Below are positions 1 through 6,108 of a DNA stretch of 6,918 bases, piece after piece. The notes below the pieces were generated by a model. It was not told the DNA's origin. It ran no database searches and saw nothing but the letters and a program-made list of their open reading frames with translations. The DNA lies in the NCBI GenBank assembly GCA_003551325.1, contig PUMK01000308.1:1-6918 (forward strand), given 5' to 3'. The stretch comes from Candidatus Acetothermia bacterium (GTDB taxonomy: Bacteria > Bipolaricaulota > Bipolaricaulia > Bipolaricaulales > Bipolaricaulaceae). Each line of letters opens with the position of its first letter. The first letter of the stretch is position 1. The position numbers and the translations under genes are program-made.

Positions 1-470
1 CAGGCCACCTCGATAACGGAGATTGTCGCCCTGGCATCCTTCTGCCTGTGAAAATCGAGCATCTCCCGGTAATTCATCTTGTAGACATGATCCGCGGAAA
101 GGATGATCACGTATTCGGGGTTGTAGAGGTCAACAAACTCGATGTTCTGGTAGACGGCGTTGGCCGTTCCCTTGTACCACTCGGAGTAATCCTCCTTCAC
201 ATACGGTGGAAGAACGATCAGGCCCCCGTCTCGGCGGTCGAGGTCCCAGGAGCGGCCCTCTTTGAGTATGGAATGCAGGGTCAGGGGTTCGTACTGCGTC
301 AGCACCCCCACGGTATCGATCTCCGAATTGGAGCAATTGCTGAGGGGAAAATCGATCAGCCTGTACTCTCCCCCGAAGGGTACCGAGGGCTTGGCCACCT
401 TCTTGGTCAATACCCCCAGGCGGGTGCCCTTTCCACCGGCCAGAAGCATGGCAACGATCTCTTTTGTCAC
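1..470 (-). CDS. glgC: Glucose-1-phosphate adenylyltransferase (ADP-glucose pyrophosphorylase), N-terminal 156 codons, cut by window edge
   Basis: Makes ADP-glucose from ATP and glucose-1-phosphate, the committed step of bacterial glycogen synthesis, in the cytoplasm. Translating the minus strand from GTG at 470 gives the nucleotidyltransferase N-terminus: the AGGKGTRL loop (residues 11-18), the AKPSVPFGG stretch (26-34) with [11 protein letters not shown] (36-46), VGVLTQY (54-60), WDLDRR (75-80), [12 protein letters not shown] (98-109), and the metal/substrate segment SADHVYKM (125-132). These are characteristic of GlgC; the form resembles Firmicutes/Thermotogae enzymes, as judged from memory. 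The GTG start is supported by AGGAGG at 478-483 with a 7-nt spacer. About 60% of a usual ~400-residue GlgC is missing beyond position 1. The usual SGDH motif reads SADH here. Counted GC of bases 1-180 is 94/180 (52%), below the neighbouring peptidase gene. A GC-rich hairpin lies just upstream of the ribosome binding site. Confidence 0.95.
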   Translation of the reverse strand, partial: MTKEIVAMLLAGGKGTRLGVLTKKVAKPSVPFGGEYRLIDFPLSNCSNSEIDTVGVLTQYEPLTLHSILKEGRSWDLDRRDGGLIVLPPYVKEDYSEWYKGTANAVYQNIEFVDLYNPEYVIILSADHVYKMNYREMLDFHRQKDARATISVIEVA

Positions 471-477
471 TGGAATC

Positions 478-483
478 CCTCCT
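478..483 (-). promoter_or_regulatory. Ribosome binding site of glgC
   Basis: AGGAGG on the minus strand, 7 nt before the GTG at 470-468. It decides the start: the GTG gives the normal GlgC N-terminus, with the glycine-rich loop about ten residues in. Confidence 0.8.
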
Positions 484-500
484 TCTACCGGCTTCCAGAA

Positions 501-532
501 GGGCCCCGGAGGCCATGGACCCCCCGGGGCCC
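501..532 (-). repeat. Perfect GC-rich hairpin in the glgC leader
   Basis: GGGCCCCGG (501-509) pairs exactly with CCGGGGCCC (524-532) around a 14-nt loop. The hairpin is in the region between the upstream stop codon (670-672) and glgC, and ends about 18 nt before the glgC ribosome binding site. On neither strand is it followed by a T-run, so it is not a standard intrinsic terminator. It could be a leader structure, an attenuator-like element or a weak terminator for the upstream transcript. Only the pairing is seen; the role is inferred. Confidence 0.5.
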
Positions 533-647
533 ATCAACACGGGATGTACGGGTCCGGGTTCTGCATCCGATTCCGTCTCTCTCGCCGGAGGGCGTCCGGG
601 ACCACCGGCCCCCAAAACGAAGGGAAGGACAGAAAGGAGGTAAGCCT

Positions 648-667
648 GTTGGGATACCCGGCCCAAC
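648..667 (-). terminator. Possible weak terminator after the peptidase/transketolase-tail ORF
   Basis: A 6-bp stem (662-667 pairing with 648-653, 8-nt loop) starts 2 nt after the TAG stop at 670-672 on the minus strand. The sequence after it is pyrimidine-rich (cctcctttctgtccttccc) but has no proper T-run. The position is right for a terminator; the stem is short. The rest of the 487-669 spacer shows no convincing ORF or promoter. Confidence 0.25.
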
Positions 668-669
668 GA

Positions 670-840
670 CTACAGCCTGCCCCCGATCTCTTCGGCGATC
701 GCCTCCGCGTCGAAACCGAAGTGCCGGCTCACATCCTCCTTGGTCCCGCTCTCGCCGAAATCTGTCATGCAGTACAGGAGGTGATCCTCCCCGGCCAGGC
801 GGTACCAACCGTGGCCCACCCCCGCCTCCAGAAGCACGCG
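670..840 (-). pseudogene. Transketolase C-terminal tail remnant, fused in frame to the truncated barrel gene
   Basis: Residues 844-899 of the large ORF are homologous to the last ~57 residues of transketolase, the pentose-phosphate enzyme that transfers two-carbon units. Compared from memory with the E. coli TktA tail, they align without gaps to the very last residue. Shared landmarks are RV..EAG (844-850), WY (855-856), G860, MT (868-869), FGES (871-874), FGF (884-886), then an acidic/basic helix to the stop. This tail is part of the transketolase C-terminal domain; the thiamine-diphosphate-binding parts, hundreds of residues upstream, are nowhere in the window. The fragment cannot act as transketolase. 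The TAG stop at 670-672 is presumably the original transketolase stop. The join to barrel sequence lies around 820-843. It may be a real fusion or an assembly error. Confidence 0.75.
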
Positions 841-3369
841 GCCGGACAGGTTTTCAAAGAAGAGGGGGCGGTGACCCAGGTTCTGGTGAATGGAGACCAA
901 GGGAAACCGATACGCCGCCGCGCCACGGAGCGCCTGTGGACCGGACAGCACGCCTGTGGGGAGACCACGCAGTGCAAACCGGCCTTCAGTACCCCCCAGG
1001 GAGATGTGGTAGCGTGCACTGTCAGCGTCGGTCCACGCCGCCTCAACCCCCACGGTCAACCAATGCGCACCCTCAACAGGAAGCCGTACCGCTTCCTGCC
1101 AAGAGCCATCCACCCGATGATGTCGCGCAGCCCCGCTGAACGTTGTGCTTCCCCGCAGGGAGAGCGACGTATGCCGGAGCCCAAGATCCTGAGCTATCGA
1201 CTCCCTCACACGCAGCACCATGCTGAGGGTGTGATCGACGGGCATGTCAGGGGTACGGCGCGCATGATAGGCGAGATCCACCCATCGCCCACCGGCCAAC
1301 CCAAGCGCAAGCGGGATGCTCAGATCGATCGATTGTCGACTGCCCCACCGCCCAGCCGCAAGTGAGATTTCAACGGGGAACCGCTCACGGAGACCGTAGC
1401 CCACCTCGTAGGTCGGTTGCCCCACCTCCCAGTCCCAACCCACCATCCCATAGTAGGTGTGCTTGCCCAGCGGATCCTGACCAGCCAGCGCGACCCCCAG
1501 CCCGCCAGGAATGGGCATCGGCAGCCAGAAGGCCGGCAGGAGGTGCTCGATGGGGCGGTACGCCTGAACCGGGTGATCGGTTTCCGGATAGCCCTCCCAA
1601 TCCGGAACCTGTCCCTCCTCGAAGCTCACGGCCTCCCAAAGCGCTCGATCGAGCGGCATCCTGTACAGATCGTAACCCCCGCTTCCGTAGCCAACGTACA
1701 CCATGACCGCATCGTCAGGGTCAAGCGCAGGCGCGCCCGCAAAGGTCATCGTCCGCGTCACCTGAAAGAAGGCATCGTCGTCCACACTGTAGGCAAACAC
1801 GTTGCTGATCCGATCGGGATCCGCGGAGAACAGGATGTACCCGCCATCGCTTGTCCAAACGGGGTCGGCCGCTTCGTTCTTGTCCTGGGTCAATGCATGG
1901 AGCTCTCCCCCAGCAAGCTCAAGCATGTAGAGGTCTTGGTACCCTCCGCGACGCCACAGCACCAGAGCAGCCCTCTCGCCTTCCGGACACAGCGCAAACG
2001 AGTGCAGCGACGCACCAGGGAACGCGACCACTGTGGACGTCTCTCGCGTCACAAGGTCCAACCGACGCAACGCTGTGCTCCCGTCTCGTCCCAGCGCGGC
2101 ACCGTAGTAGACGAAACGACCGTCCGGCGAGACCTGTGCGAAATATGCCCGCTCACCCCACGTCAGGCGCATCTCCTGACCTGCGTGCACGTCATACCGA
2201 TAGAGATCGCTGATGATGTAGTGGGGGCCATGATGGTCGAGCCGCGCGTAGATCAAACCCCGACCATCGGGCGTCCACACCGGATGTGCCGCGTTTCCTC
2301 GTACGAGTTCCTTGTCATCCGAACCATCCGGACGCATGAGCCGCAGCCCTTGTCGAACGGCTCCCTGGTGGGTGTAGGCGATCCACTCTCCATCCGGGGA
2401 CCACGCCGGTGCATCCGTCGTCCACCCGAACTCGGTCAACCGCAAGCCTCGGCTCACACCTGCCTGCTCCAATCGTTCGATCTCGGGGACGAACTCCGCT
2501 CGCAGCCAACTGCGGAATCCCGCGTACAGGGCCTCCAATCCCACATCCAGGGCTTCCCGAACGACACGGTCGAAGTCGGCAACCCCAACAGGCCCAACGG
2601 CATTCTCCCACTGCCCGGCGTTGACCTCCACGATCCGTCGCAATGCCTCGTCGCCATGCACAGTTTCGATGTACAACATGAACCATGCCGAGAAGTTGTA
2701 GATGAGAAAGCCCCCCGGGGGCCACGTGGTCCTGTTGTAGAATTGGCGCAGTTCATCGAATTCGGGGAACGCACCGTCCAGGACCATCTGCCGGATGACG
2801 GCCCGTGTACGCGCGTCGTTCAGCCTGGACTCTCCCAAGTGCTTGTACTTCATGTATACAGCCAATCCCTCGATGAACGCCCAAGGCTTCCACATGCTGG
2901 GCAGGGCAACCTTGCCAAAAAGCTCGCGGACCGTCTTCGAAAGGCCCTCCGTGCGATCGAGTTCGATAGCATGCACGATCTCGTGGAACACCACCATTTC
3001 CCACCACGATGTGAGCCGCACGTTTGACCAATCGGACAACCGTATCTGCGAAGCGAACACACCGATGTGGCCGAAGAAGGGATTCGCGTAGCCATTGGAG
3101 AAGTCGAACGGATCAGCGAGCATCAAGTCCAATCGATCCGGCGCGGCCCCGAACTCCTCCTTGAGGACGCTGTAAGCATCTTCCGCGATCAGCGCCACTT
3201 CACGGGCCACACCTTCCAGATCCTGGTGGAAGTGGATCCGAAAGTGCTCCGTGTCCAAGGTTCTGAACTCAAGCGCCGGGTCCAGAGCGGGCAGGCCGAA
3301 ATACTGCGCCCATCCGGACAAATTCACGATCAACGTCACCGCGACAACCAGCAGTATGTGCCTTCGCAC
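670..3369 (-). CDS. Secreted HExxH metallopeptidase-like / six-bladed propeller / Omp85-type barrel protein, with a foreign transketolase-like C-terminus
   Basis: An 899-residue envelope protein. Residues 1-21 form a signal peptide (MRRH, hydrophobic core, likely cut after GWA). Residues ~35-300 are a gluzincin-like peptidase domain: HEIVH at 129-133 would bind zinc, with E130 as general base and E167 in FIEGLAVY as the third ligand. Residues ~315-575 hold six PD40/TolB-type propeller repeats (for example APAWSPDGEWIAY at 320-332, HPVWTPDGRGLIY at 362-374, DPVWTSDGGYILF at 502-514). From ~620 the sequence turns into beta-barrel strands, with an Omp85-like L6 motif (FALRGLPTG, 798-806) followed by AAAYRFPL (817-824). 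From about residue 844 to the end it matches transketolase instead, so roughly three barrel strands and the C-terminal aromatic signal are absent. The GTG start at 3369 has AGAGGGAGG upstream (GGGAGG 3375-3380, 5-nt spacer) and yields the signal peptide directly. The native protein is probably an outer-membrane or surface-anchored hydrolase; its substrate is unknown. This copy may not assemble. Confidence 0.85.
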   Translation of the reverse strand: MRRHILLVVAVTLIVNLSGWAQYFGLPALDPALEFRTLDTEHFRIHFHQDLEGVAREVALIAEDAYSVLKEEFGAAPDRLDLMLADPFDFSNGYANPFFGHIGVFASQIRLSDWSNVRLTSWWEMVVFHEIVHAIELDRTEGLSKTVRELFGKVALPSMWKPWAFIEGLAVYMKYKHLGESRLNDARTRAVIRQMVLDGAFPEFDELRQFYNRTTWPPGGFLIYNFSAWFMLYIETVHGDEALRRIVEVNAGQWENAVGPVGVADFDRVVREALDVGLEALYAGFRSWLRAEFVPEIERLEQAGVSRGLRLTEFGWTTDAPAWSPDGEWIAYTHQGAVRQGLRLMRPDGSDDKELVRGNAAHPVWTPDGRGLIYARLDHHGPHYIISDLYRYDVHAGQEMRLTWGERAYFAQVSPDGRFVYYGAALGRDGSTALRRLDLVTRETSTVVAFPGASLHSFALCPEGERAALVLWRRGGYQDLYMLELAGGELHALTQDKNEAADPVWTSDGGYILFSADPDRISNVFAYSVDDDAFFQVTRTMTFAGAPALDPDDAVMVYVGYGSGGYDLYRMPLDRALWEAVSFEEGQVPDWEGYPETDHPVQAYRPIEHLLPAFWLPMPIPGGLGVALAGQDPLGKHTYYGMVGWDWEVGQPTYEVGYGLRERFPVEISLAAGRWGSRQSIDLSIPLALGLAGGRWVDLAYHARRTPDMPVDHTLSMVLRVRESIAQDLGLRHTSLSLRGSTTFSGAARHHRVDGSWQEAVRLPVEGAHWLTVGVEAAWTDADSARYHISLGGTEGRFALRGLPTGVLSGPQALRGAAAYRFPLVSIHQNLGHRPLFFENLSGRVLLEAGVGHGWYRLAGEDHLLYCMTDFGESGTKEDVSRHFGFDAEAIAEEIGGRL

Positions 3370-3385
3370 GACAACCTCCCTCTTG

Positions 3386-3487
3386 CTACAACCACACTGG
3401 CAGTGCGTCTCCTAAGGAACTGTGGCCCTCCCACCGCTTCACGAGCTGCCTGGCCTTGGCCAGATCCCCTGGCAGTTCCGGCACCAT
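3386..3487 (-). CDS. Very short possible ORF or gene remnant (33 aa) upstream of the peptidase gene
   Basis: ATG at 3487 to TAG at 3388-3386 encodes 33 residues containing GDLAKARQLVKRWEGH, which looks like an amphipathic, charged helix rather than noise. Third codon positions are G/C-rich. The stop falls just before the ribosome binding site of the peptidase gene, as in a tightly packed operon. No strong Shine-Dalgarno precedes the ATG; the frame stays open ~42 nt upstream with TTG/GTG codons, GAGG preceding the TTG. It may be a tiny peptide, the end of a frameshift-decayed gene, or chance. No family was recognised. Confidence 0.2.
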   Translation of the reverse strand: MVPELPGDLAKARQLVKRWEGHSSLGDALPVWL

Positions 3488-3556
3488 CGAGTTTCGGGCA
3501 CCTGCCACCGCCAAGCAACCTCGGGGTCATCCCACCAGCGGTGCACCCCCGCGCAG

Positions 3557-3910
3557 CTAGAGGCCAAAGAACGCCCACACACGTCCGCACGGCCCGATGA
3601 TTGCGGAAAGGATGAAGGTCGGCACGATGTGCAGGGACCGCCAGAGGGACGATCCCCCAAGGACGGCACTGCGAAGACAACGGGTCCAGCCATTGAGAGC
3701 ACGGCGGAGGGCCGCCCGGAAGACCCGGTCGAGCACAAGACGCCACAGAGGCAGGCTCACGTTTGGACTGAGCTGGGACGAAGTGTGTTCTTCCCGCACG
3801 CTCCATTGGCCCTTGACCTCCACGTTCAACACGAATGAAGAGACGGTCATTGCCGAGGGCAACACAAGAAGAGCACAGAGGGCACACAGCAACAGCGCAA
3901 GCTGCCGCAC
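3557..3910 (-). CDS. Small putative secreted or membrane protein, unknown function
   Basis: A 117-residue protein starting at GTG 3910. Residues 1-20 (VRQLALLLCALCALLVLPSA) form a clear signal-peptide or N-terminal membrane helix. A short polar part follows (FVLNVEVKGQW, 26-36), then an Arg-rich amphipathic stretch (~57-80) and a second hydrophobic segment (HIVPTFILSAIIG, 94-106). The start is chosen because AGGAGGTGG lies just upstream and places the hydrophobic core right after the initiator. The same frame is open further upstream to 4075, but that part is Gly/Ser/Arg-rich and unconvincing. Codon third positions are mostly G/C throughout. The gene precedes the outer-membrane peptidase gene on the same strand with a 187-nt gap. 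No family was recognised. The second half is less protein-like, so a frameshifted or decaying gene is possible. Confidence 0.45.
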   Translation of the reverse strand: MRQLALLLCALCALLVLPSAMTVSSFVLNVEVKGQWSVREEHTSSQLSPNVSLPLWRLVLDRVFRAALRRALNGWTRCLRSAVLGGSSLWRSLHIVPTFILSAIIGPCGRVWAFFGL

Positions 3911-3917
3911 GCCCGAA

Positions 3918-3926
3918 CCACCTCCT
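3918..3926 (-). promoter_or_regulatory. Strong ribosome binding site for the small secreted protein
   Basis: AGGAGGTGG on the minus strand, 7 nt before the GTG at 3910-3908. It is the best Shine-Dalgarno in the neighbourhood and the main reason to prefer the internal GTG over the upstream ATG at 4075. Confidence 0.55.
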
Positions 3927-3996
3927 GAAGGCACGTACTTCTCGGAGACGTATCCGATGCACAACGCTGTGCAGCTGCTCACGGGGGATAGAAGTG

Positions 3997-4034
3997 GGGC
4001 GAGGGCTTCGACGCAAGTTCGTCCGCCTTCGCCC
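3997..4034. repeat. Strong inverted repeat between divergent genes
   Basis: GGGCGAGGGC (3997-4006) pairs along its whole length with GCCTTCGCCC (4025-4034), with one G-T wobble. Inside the 18-nt loop, GACG (4010-4013) can pair with CGTC (4020-4023), giving a stacked two-part hairpin. There is no T-run on either side. It could be an operator for a dimeric regulator, an RNA leader structure of the minus-strand transcript, or a terminator-like element. Only the pairing is observed. Confidence 0.45.
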
Positions 4035-4182
4035 GATCCTACCACAGGGCAGAGGCTGCTTCCACGGCCTCGCATCGCTCTTCAGCTCAGGTACACTGCC
4101 TTCGTGCAGCCTGGCTGGCGTCCAGGCCCCACAACAGGGTAGCATGGTTCGCCGACGGCGCTTGCGGACCGGAGCGCCTGCG

Positions 4183-4188
4183 AAGGAG
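4183..4188 (+). promoter_or_regulatory. Ribosome binding site of the M28 aminopeptidase
   Basis: AAGGAG, 9 nt before the GTG at 4198-4200. It supports the GTG as start; no closer in-frame ATG with a better site was seen. Confidence 0.6.
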
Positions 4189-4197
4189 TGAACGTCC

Positions 4198-6048
4198 GTG
4201 AACATCGAGCAACTGGTCGACGCGTTGGCAAGTTCCGTGTCCGGTGCGAAGGCATACGCCCACGTGGCACGCATCGCCCAGCATCACAGGATCCAGGGTT
4301 CGCCGGGGCTTCAGGACGCCGCCGATGAAGTGTGTGCGGAACTTGAGCAGGTTGGCGTTGCGCACACCGTTCACCAGACGCCCGCGGACGGGACAACACG
4401 GTGCTTCAAGTGGACCGTCCCCCCCGCGTGGGAGATCCGCGACGGTTCGCTGGAACAGCTTGCCCCCACCGAACGCCCCCTCGTGAGGTTCGACGAAATC
4501 CCCCAGTCGGTGATCGCCCACAGCCCTGGCGGCACGGTGGAGGCCGAGCTGGTCCACGTCGACGAAGGCGTAGAGGAACAACACTATGCAGGCAGGGATG
4601 TTGCCGGCAAGATCGTACTCGCCCATGGTCGCGCCCGGCTCGTCGCCCGGGCGGCGGGAGCCCGAGATGCCGCCGCCATCGTCATCTACCCGGACGCAAG
4701 GCGAGCGGCTACAAGCTACGACCTCGTGCAGTACCAGGGATACTACGCCCGCGTACCCGAGGCCGCGCGGCTTGTGCCCGGCTTCTCCGTTTCCCGCCGA
4801 ACTGCTGATGCGCTGCTTGAGGCGATGAACCCGGGACCGGTACGTCTTCGGGGAAGCGTGGACGCCTCGTTAGGCGAGGGAACCCAGCCCGTTGTCGAAG
4901 CCTTTGTGGGGCGAGAGGGAGGGAGCGAGATCCTTCTCTGCGCTCACTTGTGCCATCCGCGGTCTTCGGCCAACGACAATGCATCGGGAAGCGGAATCCT
5001 TGTCGAGCTGGCTCGCGCGCTCCGGCGTTTCCACAGTCAGCATGGGCTACCGCACGGTGTTCGTCTCCTCTGGGTCCCCGAGTTCGGCGGCACGCTCCCC
5101 TGGGCAGCGGCCCACACCGACATCCTTCAGCGCACGTGGTACACGGTCAACCTGGACATGGTGGGTCAGTCCCCGGAGTTGATCGGACAACCGCTGCACG
5201 TGTACCGCCCACCGGACAGCACACCATCACCGGTCAGCGCTTGGCTTGCACCGCTGCTCAGACGCGTCGAAAGCCGTGAAGACCTCCGTGCACCAGGGGG
5301 TAGCAACCGCCCATTTCTCGCTCGGGTCCAGCCCCCCGGCGGAGGAAGCGACCATATCGTGTTCAACGCACCACCCTATCGTGTGCCATCCATGATGCTT
5401 GGTCATGAAGACCCATTCTGGCACACGAACCTCGATACGATCGACAAGGTAGACGCCTCACGGTTGCAGCAAGTCGGCGTTCTGGCTGGAGCCCTGGCAC
5501 TGTTGCCGGTGACGCTGTCTGATGATGAGGGACTTCTGTGGGACTGGCTCATCAACTACAGCGTAGACCAACTCACCCGGGCCAGCGCCCTCGGACGCGC
5601 TTACCCTTCGTCCCGCCAGCAACTCCTTGCGCTTGCCCGCCAGTGCGAACAGCAACGCGCCGCACGCTTTCTTGATCATCTCCATCGCCCCGTCGATGAC
5701 CCTACCGGGCGCGCACACGAGGAGGCGGTAGACGCAGTCGCTCGAGCGCTGGGCACAACCGAGCCGGCACAAAGATGTGGGCGTGGGCCGCACCGCACCA
5801 CAGAGGGTCCCATCGCCTACGCACTGCTCGACGAGCTCCCCGAAGCGGACCGCAAGCTTGTCTGGAAGAAGTTCTCTCGCCTGTTCTTCATTTTGCTCGA
5901 GGAGACTGCGAACCTTTGCGACGGCGTACGCTCATCGGAGGAGATCGCTTTGCGCCTCTCGCTCGACACCGGCCAATGGGTTCGGGCGGAGGATGTTCAA
6001 GAGGCCCTACGCATCCTGGGTATGCTGGACTACGTAGGGGCTCCCTGA
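4198..6048 (+). CDS. M28-type zinc aminopeptidase with PA-like insert and C-terminal winged-helix (PqqD-like) domain
   Basis: A 616-residue predicted cytoplasmic peptidase with no signal peptide. Residues ~1-60 are an N-terminal helical part. Residues ~95-225 resemble a PA-type insert (YAGRDVAGKIVLAHG at 130-144, with GA and IVIYPD following). The catalytic M28 domain has all expected di-zinc ligands: H250 in CAHLCHP, D260 in ANDNASG, E295 (preceded by P, where classical members have EE), D320 in NLDMVG and H409 in FWHTNLD; GSDHIVF (383-389) is also typical. The HLCHP-ANDNASG form points to the DUF4910/DUF2172-like branch. After an unassigned helical linker, residues ~555-612 (LLEETANLCDGVRSSEEIA, then GMLDYV) look like a winged helix of the PqqD or HTH_47 type. 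The GTG start at 4198 has AAGGAG at 4183-4188, 9-nt spacer. Likely removes N-terminal residues from peptides; the substrate is unknown. It diverges from the envelope genes and precedes the NYN gene by 60 nt. Confidence 0.85.
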   Translation: MNIEQLVDALASSVSGAKAYAHVARIAQHHRIQGSPGLQDAADEVCAELEQVGVAHTVHQTPADGTTRCFKWTVPPAWEIRDGSLEQLAPTERPLVRFDEIPQSVIAHSPGGTVEAELVHVDEGVEEQHYAGRDVAGKIVLAHGRARLVARAAGARDAAAIVIYPDARRAATSYDLVQYQGYYARVPEAARLVPGFSVSRRTADALLEAMNPGPVRLRGSVDASLGEGTQPVVEAFVGREGGSEILLCAHLCHPRSSANDNASGSGILVELARALRRFHSQHGLPHGVRLLWVPEFGGTLPWAAAHTDILQRTWYTVNLDMVGQSPELIGQPLHVYRPPDSTPSPVSAWLAPLLRRVESREDLRAPGGSNRPFLARVQPPGGGSDHIVFNAPPYRVPSMMLGHEDPFWHTNLDTIDKVDASRLQQVGVLAGALALLPVTLSDDEGLLWDWLINYSVDQLTRASALGRAYPSSRQQLLALARQCEQQRAARFLDHLHRPVDDPTGRAHEEAVDAVARALGTTEPAQRCGRGPHRTTEGPIAYALLDELPEADRKLVWKKFSRLFFILLEETANLCDGVRSSEEIALRLSLDTGQWVRAEDVQEALRILGMLDYVGAP

Positions 6049-6067
6049 TCTCGTGGATCGCTCCGGT

Positions 6068-6073
6068 TACAAT
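6068..6073 (+). promoter_or_regulatory. Possible -10 element for the NYN-LOTUS gene
   Basis: TACAAT (five of six matches to TATAAT) lies 20 bp after the aminopeptidase stop and 35 bp before the ATG at 6109. The -35 region at 17-18 bp upstream is poor. The NYN gene may therefore have its own promoter, or simply be read through from the aminopeptidase gene. Confidence 0.25.
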
Positions 6074-6108
6074 CTCTCTTGGGTGACCTGGTTGACTCGG
6101 GTGCTTGC

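Larger units (their letters stand above)
3911..4197. other. Divergent intergenic region
   Basis: This 287-bp stretch separates the minus-strand envelope genes from the plus-strand aminopeptidase and should hold promoters for both directions. I found no convincing -35/-10 pair on either strand. Open frames cross it on both strands, but their composition (Arg/Ser/Pro/Cys-rich, no domain) looks like GC-rich shadow. It contains one strong hairpin (3997-4034). No tRNA or riboswitch core was recognised. Confidence 0.5.

Noticed and set aside
631..643. AGAAAGGAGGTAA on the plus strand, a good Shine-Dalgarno look-alike
   Set aside because: The only downstream plus-strand frames are antisense to the peptidase gene and encode nothing recognisable.
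130..666. Minus-strand 178-codon frame covering the glgC start
   Set aside because: It is a frame-shifted shadow of glgC; the GlgC motifs appear only in the frame starting at GTG 470.
48..1365. Two long overlapping plus-strand frames (48-1139 and 262-1365)
   Set aside because: They are antisense to glgC and to the peptidase gene, cross the intergenic gap, and translate to Pro/Arg/Gly-rich low-information sequence.
1417..3027. A 536-codon plus-strand open frame antisense to the peptidase gene
   Set aside because: It has no recognisable domain, is rich in Arg/His/Pro/Val as expected for the complement of a GC-rich gene, and lies entirely inside the well-supported minus-strand gene.
3430..3530. 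Possible cobalamin-riboswitch-like GGTGCC elements upstream of the peptidase gene
   Set aside because: The repeated ggtgcc/ggtggc words lack the rest of the conserved core (no B12 box in the right place), so chance in GC-rich DNA is the better explanation.
3835..4191. Plus-strand 118-codon frame ending just before the aminopeptidase
   Set aside because: It is Arg/Ser-rich with no domain. Its stop overlaps the aminopeptidase ribosome binding site, which could suggest coupling, but the composition is that of a shadow frame.
3336..4274. Minus-strand 312-codon frame through the divergent region
   Set aside because: It overlaps the starts of both flanking genes and has Arg/Cys/Pro-rich shadow composition with no domain or ribosome binding site.
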